The notes under the pieces: model-generated
Databases searched by the model: none
Told to the model about the DNA's origin: nothing
What the model saw: the letters and a program-made list of their open reading frames with translations, nothing else
Position numbers and translations under genes: made by a program
In this document: piece by piece, positions 8,871 to 16,681 of the stretch
Numbering within the stretch: the first letter of the stretch is position 1
How the letters are laid out: each line of letters starts with the position of its first letter
Source: Yoonia sp.
GTDB taxonomy: Bacteria; Pseudomonadota; Alphaproteobacteria; Rhodobacterales; Rhodobacteraceae
DNA length: 64,000 bases
Direction of reading: 5' to 3'
NCBI GenBank assembly: GCA_029250945.1
Contig: JAQXEG010000029.1
Span: 1 to 64,000 of the forward strand

Positions 8871-11390
8871 GTGCTACGCTTTATCATGTCATTCTTTGGT
8901 GGCATCTTTTCGATGTTGACGCTTGGCCTTGCGATGATGGCGCTGACGATTGGCGCAATCTTCTACATGTATGGCCGTGATTTGCCGTCGTATGAGGTAC
9001 TGTCCCAATACGCGCCCAAAACGATCAGCCGGATTTATTCCAGCGAGGGTCAGATCATCGACGAATTCGCGACCGAGCGGCGTTTGTTCACACCGGCCGA
9101 GGAAATTCCCGATCTGGTCAAACAGGCGTTTATTTCTGCTGAGGATAAGAATTTCTATCTGCACCCGGGCTATGATTTGCGCGGTATGGCGGCGGCATTC
9201 GTGGATGCCGTGCGCACACGTGGCGATGAATTGCGCGGTGCGTCGACGATTACACAGCAGGTTGCCAAGAACTTCTTGCTCAGCGGATCGCGCACAGCGG
9301 AACGCAAAATTCAGGAAATCATACTTGCCCCGCGGCTTGAGGCGTCGCTTGGCAAAGAGGGCGTGCTAGAGCTTTACCTCAATGAAATTGATCTGGGTGT
9401 GCGATCGTTTGGTGTGACCGCCGCCGCGCAAAGCTATTTTAACAAACCGCTGTCCGATCTGAACGCGGCAGAGGCCGCGTTTTTGGCAGTGCATCCCAAG
9501 GCGCCCTATAGCTATCACCCCGTGCGCAACCGCGAAAGCGCGCTGGCCCGACGTGATTTCATCCTGCGCGAGATGTTTGAAAACGGCTATATTGATCAGG
9601 CCGCTTATGATGAGGCGAAGGCCGATCCGCTGTTGACCGTGCAGGGCGGAGATTTTGAGTCCTTTGCTTCTGTGCGCCCGCCACGCGATTACTTCACCGA
9701 TGAAATCCGCCGCCAGCTAAGCCAGGATTTTGGTGAGGAAGAATTCTTTAACGGTGGTTTGTCCATTCGCGCCACGATTGACCCTGGTATGCAGGTCGAG
9801 GCGGCCCATGCATTGCAGCGCGCGCTCGAGCAATATGACCGCCGCACCGGCGTCTGGCGTGGCACTGGCAAAAGCGTTCCGGTTGAGGCGCTGGTTGACG
9901 AAGCCACGTGGCGCGATGCGCTGTCTGACGTGCGTGTCGCCCGTGATGTGACGCTGGAAAACCCGTGGTTCCCCGCCGTGGTGCTTGAGGTCACCGATAA
10001 CCAATTGCGCGTCGGGATTGAGGGTGTCGATATCACCGATGCCGAACCTCAGGTTATCCCGCGCAAAGACATTGAATGGATGCGTGGCAACTTCTTTGAC
10101 AACTTTACCCCTGGCGACGTGGTGCATGTGCGCCGCATTACCGCTGATAGCGACGGGTCGTTCATCCGCTGGACATTGCGTCAGGTGCCAGAGGTGCAGG
10201 GCGGCTTCATGGCGATGGACGTGAATACGGGCCGTGTGATCGCGATGCAAGGTGGGTTTTCCTATCAACACTCGGTCTTTAACCGCGCAACACAAGCCCA
10301 GCGTCAGCCGGGTTCTGCGTTCAAACCGTTTGTTTATGCGGCGGCCCTTGATAGCGGTTATTCGCCAGCGACCATCATAGTCGACAGCCCGATTGAGATT
10401 AACACCCCGCAAGGCGTGTGGCGCCCCCAAAACTCTTCCAATCAGTTTTACGGTCCAACCCCTTTACGCACAGGGATTGAACAATCGCGGAACCTGATGA
10501 CCATTCGATTGGCCCAAGAGGTCGGGATTGATACGGTGGCGCAATATGCCGAAAAATTTGGTGTTTACAACAATATGAACCGCGTTCTGGCGGCAGCACT
10601 TGGGTCTGATGAAACCACATTGTTTAAGGTTGTGTCCGCCTATGCGATGTTCGCCAACGGTGGTGAGCGGGTGGAACCGACGCTTGTTGACCGTGTGCAG
10701 GATCGCTACGGCAAAACCGTTTTCCGCCATGATGAACGCACCTGCGAAGATTGCGATGATCTGGACCTTGCGCCGGGGCAGGCGCCGCGCATCCGGTCAG
10801 ATCGTGAACGTGTAATGAACGAAATCACCGCGTTCCAGCTGACATCTATGATGGAAGGTGTTGTTGAACGCGGCACGGCCCGTAAAACAGTGAACCTGCC
10901 TGTGCCGATCGCAGGCAAAACAGGCACGACAAACGATGAAAAAGACGCTTGGTTCGTGGGCTTCTCTTCGAATATCGTGGCTGGTTGTTATATCGGCTAT
11001 GACACACCGCGCCCGATGGGCCGTGGGTCCGGCGGCGGGTCGATGTGCGGTCCGGTGTTCTCGACATTCATGTCCAAGGCCATCAAGAAGTTCGGTGGCG
11101 GTAAGTTTCGCCAGCCAGAGGATTGCCAATTCATCCGTATCGACCGCTTTAGCGGTGCGCGTCTGCCCGACACTGCCAGCGGTGACAATGTGATCGCTGA
11201 ATGTTTCCGTCCGGGCGAAGAGCCTGTGTTTGGCATTACCTTTGACGGTGGCTTTGCCATTGCGGCAGACCTGCCATTGTTCGATGTCGTTCCGCGCGCC
11301 GCGCGTGAGGTCACAACATCCAGCGGTGGCACAGCCAAGGTCGGGCCAAAGGCGACGTTCGGATCACTGTCTTCGGGTGGTCTTTACTAA
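8871..11390 (+). CDS. mrcA: penicillin-binding protein 1A (bifunctional glycosyltransferase/transpeptidase)
   Basis: Class A PBP of about 840 residues that polymerises and cross-links peptidoglycan in the periplasm. One N-terminal membrane anchor spans about residues 8-35. The GT51 domain shows SAEDKNFYLHPGYD and the GASTITQQVAKN motif. The transpeptidase shows SxxK in PGSAFKPF, SxN in SRNL and KTG in AGKTGTTN. The start is GTG 8871, ten bases after GGGA at 8857-8860, giving the family N-terminus MLRFIMSFF. The frame also opens inside the amidase gene, but that extension has no membrane-protein character. It lies 122 bp after the amidase gene, with no terminator visible. Confidence 0.95.
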   Translation: MLRFIMSFFGGIFSMLTLGLAMMALTIGAIFYMYGRDLPSYEVLSQYAPKTISRIYSSEGQIIDEFATERRLFTPAEEIPDLVKQAFISAEDKNFYLHPGYDLRGMAAAFVDAVRTRGDELRGASTITQQVAKNFLLSGSRTAERKIQEIILAPRLEASLGKEGVLELYLNEIDLGVRSFGVTAAAQSYFNKPLSDLNAAEAAFLAVHPKAPYSYHPVRNRESALARRDFILREMFENGYIDQAAYDEAKADPLLTVQGGDFESFASVRPPRDYFTDEIRRQLSQDFGEEEFFNGGLSIRATIDPGMQVEAAHALQRALEQYDRRTGVWRGTGKSVPVEALVDEATWRDALSDVRVARDVTLENPWFPAVVLEVTDNQLRVGIEGVDITDAEPQVIPRKDIEWMRGNFFDNFTPGDVVHVRRITADSDGSFIRWTLRQVPEVQGGFMAMDVNTGRVIAMQGGFSYQHSVFNRATQAQRQPGSAFKPFVYAAALDSGYSPATIIVDSPIEINTPQGVWRPQNSSNQFYGPTPLRTGIEQSRNLMTIRLAQEVGIDTVAQYAEKFGVYNNMNRVLAAALGSDETTLFKVVSAYAMFANGGERVEPTLVDRVQDRYGKTVFRHDERTCEDCDDLDLAPGQAPRIRSDRERVMNEITAFQLTSMMEGVVERGTARKTVNLPVPIAGKTGTTNDEKDAWFVGFSSNIVAGCYIGYDTPRPMGRGSGGGSMCGPVFSTFMSKAIKKFGGGKFRQPEDCQFIRIDRFSGARLPDTASGDNVIAECFRPGEEPVFGITFDGGFAIAADLPLFDVVPRAAREVTTSSGGTAKVGPKATFGSLSSGGLY

Positions 11391-11436
11391 CGCCGCTTGG
11401 TATCACCGAGACGAACAATTCCCAGATAGGTGCCCC

Positions 11437-12561
11437 ATGCGCGCAGAGACCCAGAACACAGTGGATGCGATTGAAAAGTCGCTGGCCCTTCTTGCGCAGC
11501 GGCTGGACTATGAAACCGCGCCTTACCGGCTTGAGGAATTCAATGCCCGTGTTGAGGATCCGACCCTATGGGATGACCCCGACGCGGCCCAGAAACTGAT
11601 GCGGGATCGTCAGATGCTTGTGGATGCCATGGGCGCCTATGAGAGCATCAAGCAGGACCTTGCCGATAATCTGGAACTGATTGAGCTAGGTGAGATGGAA
11701 GACGACGCTGAGGTCGTGTCAGAGGCCGAGGCTGCCATTGCCAAGCTTGGCAAACACGCCGCTCAAAAGGAGCTAGAGGCGCTTTTGGATGGTGAAGCAG
11801 ATGGCAATGACACCTTTTTGGAGATTAACTCTGGCGCGGGCGGCACGGAATCTTGTGACTGGGCCAATATGCTGGCGCGTATGTATATCCGCTGGGCCGA
11901 GAAAAAGGGTTATAAGGTTGAGCTTCAATCCGAAACACCGGGCGAAGAGGCAGGCATTAAATCCGCCGCTTATAAGATTAGCGGCCAGAACGCCTATGGC
12001 TGGCTGAAGTCCGAGAGCGGCGTGCACCGTCTCGTCCGCATCAGCCCGTTTGATAGCGCCGCCAAGCGCCACACATCGTTCACGTCGATTAAGGTGTATC
12101 CTGTCGTCGACGACAACATCGAGATTGAAGTGAACCCGTCTGATATCCGCATTGATACCTACCGGTCGTCAGGTGCGGGTGGTCAGCACGTGAACACAAC
12201 GGATTCGGCTGTGCGGATTACTCACTTTCCGACCAATATTGTGGTCACAAGCTCCGAAAAGTCCCAGCACCAGAACCGCGATATCGCGATGAAGGCATTG
12301 AAGTCCCAGCTGTATCAAATCGAGTTGGACAAACGGTCCACCCTCGTGAACGAGGCGCACCAGAATGCGGGTGACGCGGGCTGGGGCAACCAAATCCGGT
12401 CTTATGTTTTGCAGCCCTATCAGATGGTCAAAGACCTGCGCACACAATACGAGACTTCTGATACCAAGGGCGTGTTGGATGGCGATTTGGATGGTCTGAT
12501 GGCTGCGACGCTGGCGATGGATGTGTCGGGAAAATCCCGCGCTGACGCGCAAGCGGACTAA
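11437..12561 (+). CDS. prfB: peptide chain release factor 2
   Basis: RF2 of 374 residues, which recognises UGA and UAA stop codons and triggers peptide release. The stop-recognition tripeptide SPF is in VRISPFDSA, and the catalytic GGQ is in GAGGQHVNTT. The programmed +1 frameshift of many prfB genes is absent: at the equivalent place (11500-11509) the frame runs Arg-Leu-Asp with codons CGG CTG GAC and no TGA, so synthesis is not autoregulated in that way. The ATG at 11437 is preceded by only a weak AGGTG. The last four bases overlap the oppositely oriented membrane pseudogene. Confidence 0.96.
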   Translation: MRAETQNTVDAIEKSLALLAQRLDYETAPYRLEEFNARVEDPTLWDDPDAAQKLMRDRQMLVDAMGAYESIKQDLADNLELIELGEMEDDAEVVSEAEAAIAKLGKHAAQKELEALLDGEADGNDTFLEINSGAGGTESCDWANMLARMYIRWAEKKGYKVELQSETPGEEAGIKSAAYKISGQNAYGWLKSESGVHRLVRISPFDSAAKRHTSFTSIKVYPVVDDNIEIEVNPSDIRIDTYRSSGAGGQHVNTTDSAVRITHFPTNIVVTSSEKSQHQNRDIAMKALKSQLYQIELDKRSTLVNEAHQNAGDAGWGNQIRSYVLQPYQMVKDLRTQYETSDTKGVLDGDLDGLMAATLAMDVSGKSRADAQAD

Positions 12562-13175
12562 AGAAACATGCTTGGCAATTGCTGCGGACTGGCGGCCATA
12601 AAGGCCACGAAATAGACCAGTCCCATCAGGATCACGAACAGGACCGCGACGTTGATGATCACGCGTTTCACCGCGCTGCCAATGATCGCGCGTGTGTCGC
12701 CTACTGCGTCATCTCGGCTTGGGTTGATATTCGGTTCATATCGGGGCCGAAAGAACGCGAGATAGAAGTGGTAACCAAAGATCACGACTGGCACGGCGAT
12801 TGCCAGCATGCCTGCAATCGGGCCTGATACCCCGCCATACATCAACCAATGCGTCAACAGCAGCGCCGACTCAAAGATGACTACGGTCATCATCGTCGTG
12901 CGCCGACGGACGGGCAGGGGACCGTCGTGTTTGCTGGCATGGGCCGTGGCGCGGCACCTTGCGACAACCTATTGCATGGCGGCGACGAACAGATGCCCCG
13001 GAATGATGAACAGCAGGATCGTCGCGATCCGAAATAACAATGGCACCATGAATTGAACCATGATGACCGGAACAAGGGTCACGGCAGCCTACATCAGTTT
13101 GATCTGCACCGAAAACCGATGCCCTGATGTATCGCGCAAGTCTTGCATCAGCTGTGTGTCGGGGGAATGTGTCAT
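12558..13175 (-). pseudogene. integral membrane protein gene broken by two in-frame TAG codons
   Basis: From ATG 13175, preceded by an AGGCGG Shine-Dalgarno, one frame of 206 codons runs to 12558, interrupted only by TAG at 13089-13091 and TAG at 12969-12971. Segments on both sides of each stop are hydrophobic membrane helices in the same frame (for example VTLVPVIMVQ, then ILLFIIPGHLF, then ALLLTHWLMYGG and IAVPVVIFGYHF). The gene was therefore intact until recently. The 111-residue open part at 12558-12893 begins Met-Met and could be a truncated product, but no Shine-Dalgarno precedes it. I do not recognise the family. At least four membrane segments and a cytosolic loop rich in Arg/Pro/Asn can be seen. 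Confidence 0.75.
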
Positions 13176-13243
13176 GCCTGCCGCCTTTCGTTTGGCACAA
13201 CCATAACGATAAGGGTGACGTGATTAAGGCGCAGGTACGCAAC

Positions 13244-13280
13244 AAAACGGGCGGATCAGGTTATCCCGTCCGCCCGTTTT
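13244..13280 (-). terminator. intrinsic terminator after bactofilin gene
   Basis: A 12-bp stem (AAAACGGGCGGA at 13244-13255 with TCCGCCCGTTTT at 13269-13280) and a 13-nt loop. On the minus strand it ends in TTTT, so it terminates the M23-bactofilin transcript. It could also work from the other side. Confidence 0.8.
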
Positions 13281-13299
13281 CTATTGATTGTCGCGGGGT

Positions 13300-13791
13300 T
13301 TAGCTCTCGGCGATTGGCATCTTTGCCTTGCCGCCTGTTCCTGTGGACAGTGGATCATCCTGACGCTGCACGGAGCCTTCAAAATGGGCGCCTGATTCAA
13401 TCGCGATTGTCTTGTGGATGATGTCACCCTCAACACGGGCAGTGGATGTCAGGCGGACTTTTAGGCCGCGAACACGACCAACAACACGGCCATTTACCAC
13501 GACATCGTCTGCGATCACTTCACCCTTGACGGTGGCGCCTTCGCCAACTGTCAGCAGGTGGGCGCGGATATCACCGTCAACCTGACCTTCGATCTGGATG
13601 TCACCAGTTGTTTTCAGATTACCGGTCACCAGCAGATCAGAGGACAGCACAGATGGCGCTGGCTTTGCCTTTGGGGCTGCGGCCTTAAAATCAGAGGCAG
13701 GCGCGCTTGGTTTGGCCGCTGGCTTTGCTGGTGCGGTTGCTGTGTCATTGGCCTTTGGGCCGGGCTCATTGATTTTGGATTTAGAAAACAT
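13300..13791 (-). CDS. bactofilin (polymer-forming cytoskeletal protein)
   Basis: A 163-residue protein with a disordered N-terminus rich in Ala/Pro/Lys (about 1-45), then a bactofilin beta-helix core (about 48-140) of short repeats such as GDIQIEGQVDGDI and GEVIADDVVVNGRVVG. Bactofilins self-assemble into membrane-associated filaments without nucleotide and place cell-wall enzymes. The start overlaps the end of the M23 peptidase gene by 11 bp. This fits the widespread bactofilin/LytM-peptidase partnership, so it probably scaffolds that enzyme. An intrinsic terminator follows. Confidence 0.92.
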   Translation of the reverse strand: MFSKSKINEPGPKANDTATAPAKPAAKPSAPASDFKAAAPKAKPAPSVLSSDLLVTGNLKTTGDIQIEGQVDGDIRAHLLTVGEGATVKGEVIADDVVVNGRVVGRVRGLKVRLTSTARVEGDIIHKTIAIESGAHFEGSVQRQDDPLSTGTGGKAKMPIAES

Positions 13792-15088
13792 CTTGTCCAG
13801 CTCTTATGTAAATCATGGGGTTAACGGGTGCGCCACCGACGCGGACTTCATAATGCAAATGCGGTCCGGTGGATCGGCCTGAGTTACCCATATCAGCAAT
13901 TCGCTGCCCGCGCGAGACCCTTTGGCCGACGGACACGCGCATTTTATTGAGGTGGGCGTAACGGGTTTCGATCCCGAATTCGTGCTGAATTTTGATCAAA
14001 CGTCCATATCCTGATGACCAACCGGCTTTGGTCACAACACCGTCCGCGGTGGCATAGATCGGCGTGCCGATCGGACCGGCGAAATCAGCACCTGCATGCA
14101 GGCGGCCCCAACGCTGGCCAAAGCCGGAGGTGAAGCGATAATTGGATTTTACAGGAATATCGAACGGTGCGCGTTCCGCCGCGATTCGGTATAGGTTGAT
14201 CCGGTCCATGCGGTCCAGAATGCCGTTGGCACGCGATGCATCGGGATCAGGTGCGCCGCCTTTGGTCGAAAACTGCAAGGGGGCCAGCGGGCCACCGGTG
14301 CCGGAATAGCCACGGCGCACGGCCGACAACAGGCTGTCGGGGTTTAGGCCTGCCTGACGGAACATCTTGTCCAGCGGCTCAACCGAAACAAGCATCGCTT
14401 CTTCCAGCTGGCGGAAAATCGCATCGTTCTTTTCTTCCAGCAGACGCAGTTGCAGTTCCATTTCAGCCGCATGATCCAACGCAAATGCAGCGTCGGCGGC
14501 GATCCGGTCACGTTCGGCGGCGGTATCGGCCAAGGCATCGGCCAACAGATCAACCGTGCCAGATGCCTCTTGGGACAGGGCGGCGGCGGTGTTGCCAACA
14601 CCATCGGCAGACAAGGCCGCAACCTGATCGCGGGCCTCTTCGCGGGCTTTCATTGTGTCACGGAGTGTCGCTTGCACGACCTCTAGGCCGGTTTCCAACT
14701 CACGCCGTTTGTCTTCTGTCGCCAAAAGCTCGGTCTGCATGATGGAAATCTGATCAAGGGCAGAGCTGAATCGCTGCTGCGCGGCCACGGCCTCTTCGGC
14801 GCGCACGTCACGTTCAACTGACAGGGCGTTCAGCCGGTCCTCGTAAATCATTTGATCGCGTTGGGCTTGGGCGCGGAAGTTGCCAGCGCCAATGCTGTCC
14901 ATCAGCAAAATAGCTGTCGCAATAATTGTCCAAGCGACAACAACGGTGCCTCCGGCCCATGCGACCAGTTGGGTTTCGGGCGTGAGCCGGATAAAACGTG
15001 TTTCAGAATCCGACCGCAAGAAAAGCCGTTTTTCGGGGAAGCGGGCCTCAAGCCAGCCGTGTAGGCGCGCTGTTAATCTCGATCGCAA
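13781..15088 (-). CDS. M23 (LytM) peptidoglycan endopeptidase, membrane-anchored
   Basis: About 435 residues: a cytosolic N-terminus, one membrane helix (about residues 45-68, VAWAGGTVVVAWTIIATAILL), a long coiled coil (about 75-245) and a C-terminal M23 domain (about 300-420). Zinc ligands appear as HAGADF and HLHYEV, with a further His in YAHLNK, so the peptidase looks active. The frame is open from 15181, but TTG 15088 has GGGA about nine bases upstream and gives the N-terminus usual in relatives. It overlaps bactofilin by 11 bp, indicating coupled translation of enzyme and scaffold. Confidence 0.88.
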   Translation of the reverse strand: MRSRLTARLHGWLEARFPEKRLFLRSDSETRFIRLTPETQLVAWAGGTVVVAWTIIATAILLMDSIGAGNFRAQAQRDQMIYEDRLNALSVERDVRAEEAVAAQQRFSSALDQISIMQTELLATEDKRRELETGLEVVQATLRDTMKAREEARDQVAALSADGVGNTAAALSQEASGTVDLLADALADTAAERDRIAADAAFALDHAAEMELQLRLLEEKNDAIFRQLEEAMLVSVEPLDKMFRQAGLNPDSLLSAVRRGYSGTGGPLAPLQFSTKGGAPDPDASRANGILDRMDRINLYRIAAERAPFDIPVKSNYRFTSGFGQRWGRLHAGADFAGPIGTPIYATADGVVTKAGWSSGYGRLIKIQHEFGIETRYAHLNKMRVSVGQRVSRGQRIADMGNSGRSTGPHLHYEVRVGGAPVNPMIYIRAGQDVF

Positions 15089-15253
15089 AGTTTCCGTTCC
15101 CTGTGTCGTCCCATTGCGCGGAGGGTCCCCACACCAGTAAGCCTGCCCAATCGTGTTAGACAGCCAGCTGCAATCAGGCAAGATTTATGGCAGTCAGATT
15201 CGTTGATTTTTGATAAAAAAAGACACTTAGGCGTGTTTTTGCCGAAGTCGTGG

Positions 15254-16072
15254 TTAAACGGATGGCTTTCCGCCTGCGAGCGGCCAGTAGAAATCAGGTG
15301 GGATACCTGCCTCGGCGCGTTTTTCTTCGTTGAATGGCGGTTTGAGGTCCGAGTGGAAGTATTTGCGCACAAGGTCATGAAACACACCCGTCGGGTCCAG
15401 ATCATGACGCCCGCACATGAAGTGGAACCACTTTGACCCATAGGCGACGTGATGCACTTCTTCGGCGTAGATAATGTCCAGCGCCTCAACTGCTTGCTTG
15501 TCTTTGGCTTGCTGGAATAGCTTGATCATACCGGGTGTAACGTCGAGCCCACGCGCCTCTAGCACCATCGGCACAACCGCCAGGCGCCCCATGAAATCAT
15601 CGGCGGTATCATCGGCGGCGCGCCACATGCCCGCGTGCGCAGCAAGCGCGCCGTAGTGGCTGCCGTGTGCTTCAAGACAGTCGCACATCAGGTTGAAATG
15701 TTTGGATTCTTCATCTGCCGCCTTGACCCAATCGTCATAAAATCCAATGGGCATTTTGATGTTAGTGAACCGCGCAATCAGGTCCCAATGCAAATCAACG
15801 GCGTTCAGCTCAATATGGGCCACCGCATGTAGCATCGCGATCCGCCCTTGCGGGGTTCCGGGCTTGCGGCGCGGCACGTCGCGCGGGCTAAGCAATTCTG
15901 GGGCGTCGGGGCGGGCGGGCATTACCGGCGGGGTGACATGTCCAATGGCGGGCGTTTCACCCGCCGCCCGCGCTGCTTGCCAATCCGCTGCGTGTTGCCG
16001 GGAAATCGCGGTTTTCGCGCGGCCATCAGCGGTCGTCAGCACCTCTAGGGCCATCTCAGCGAGTGGTTTCAT
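15254..16072 (-). CDS. DUF455 family ferritin-like protein
   Basis: A 272-residue protein of the DUF455 family with a ferritin-like four-helix fold. Glu/His motifs typical of a di-metal site are visible: HIELNAVDLHWD, DEESKHF and AEEVHHVAYG. Its biochemical role is not established, although relatives are sometimes called tRNA-hydroxylase-like. The start at 16072 (MKPLAEM) gives the family N-terminus; the frame continues to 16147, which runs close to the end of bcp. It lies 55 bp after bcp on the same strand and may be co-transcribed. The 165 bp between this gene and the M23 gene show no further feature. Confidence 0.82.
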   Translation of the reverse strand: MKPLAEMALEVLTTADGRAKTAISRQHAADWQAARAAGETPAIGHVTPPVMPARPDAPELLSPRDVPRRKPGTPQGRIAMLHAVAHIELNAVDLHWDLIARFTNIKMPIGFYDDWVKAADEESKHFNLMCDCLEAHGSHYGALAAHAGMWRAADDTADDFMGRLAVVPMVLEARGLDVTPGMIKLFQQAKDKQAVEALDIIYAEEVHHVAYGSKWFHFMCGRHDLDPTGVFHDLVRKYFHSDLKPPFNEEKRAEAGIPPDFYWPLAGGKPSV

Positions 16073-16127
16073 GTGTTTTCCGCTTCTTCTAAGCTTAAAT
16101 ATGCGCGCCGTAGGCATTGCCCCCGTA

Positions 16128-16595
16128 TCAGGGGGCAACAACCGCATCGTAAACCTCTTGCACGTGACCGGGGACTTTAACCTTGCGCCAGATGTGGACG
16201 ATTTTACCGTCTTCGTCGATCACAAAGGTGGCACGATCAATACCCATGAAGGTTTTGCCATACATCGATTTTTCAACCCAGACGCCGTAACGCTCGCAAA
16301 CGTCGCCATGTTCGTCCGACAAAAGTGCGATACCCAGATCATGCTTGGCCACGAATTTATCGTGCTTTTTGACGGGGTCCTTGGATACGCCCAAGACAAC
16401 GGTTCCCGCGGCGGCGAATGACGCGGCCATTTCGGTGAACCCAATTGCCTCTTTGGTGCAGCCCGGCGTGTCGTCGCGTGGATAGAAATAAAGCACAACC
16501 TTTTGCCCGCGAAAATCAGCTAGCGAAACAGTATCACCACCATCTCGGGGCAGGGTCACATCGGGGGCATGATCGGCAACGGAAAGTTCGGACAT
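16128..16595 (-). CDS. bcp: thioredoxin-dependent peroxiredoxin, Bcp/PrxQ type
   Basis: A 155-residue cytosolic peroxidase that reduces hydrogen peroxide and organic peroxides. The peroxidatic cysteine is in PRDDTPGCTKEAIGF. The resolving cysteine found five residues later in Escherichia coli Bcp is replaced by Ile. The only other cysteine is in GDVCERYGVW, a position conserved in many Bcp proteins. It may therefore use the 1-Cys or an alternative resolving mechanism. ATG 16595 has AGGAG six bases upstream. It is divergent from the AsmA-like gene. Confidence 0.93.
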   Translation of the reverse strand: MSELSVADHAPDVTLPRDGGDTVSLADFRGQKVVLYFYPRDDTPGCTKEAIGFTEMAASFAAAGTVVLGVSKDPVKKHDKFVAKHDLGIALLSDEHGDVCERYGVWVEKSMYGKTFMGIDRATFVIDEDGKIVHIWRKVKVPGHVQEVYDAVVAP

Positions 16596-16681
16596 AAAAA
16601 ACTCCTGATTGGGCATCTTGATTGGTTTTGTTTTAGCCCAACATGCGCAAAGATAAAGAGCCGACAGTGTGCAGGACCAAG

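Noticed and set aside
11437-12561. RF2 programmed frameshift
   Set aside because: The frame is continuous with no TGA at the expected site.
13176-13299. Additional gene between the membrane pseudogene and bactofilin
   Set aside because: The region holds the pseudogene's Shine-Dalgarno and a terminator; other frames are short and lack coding character.
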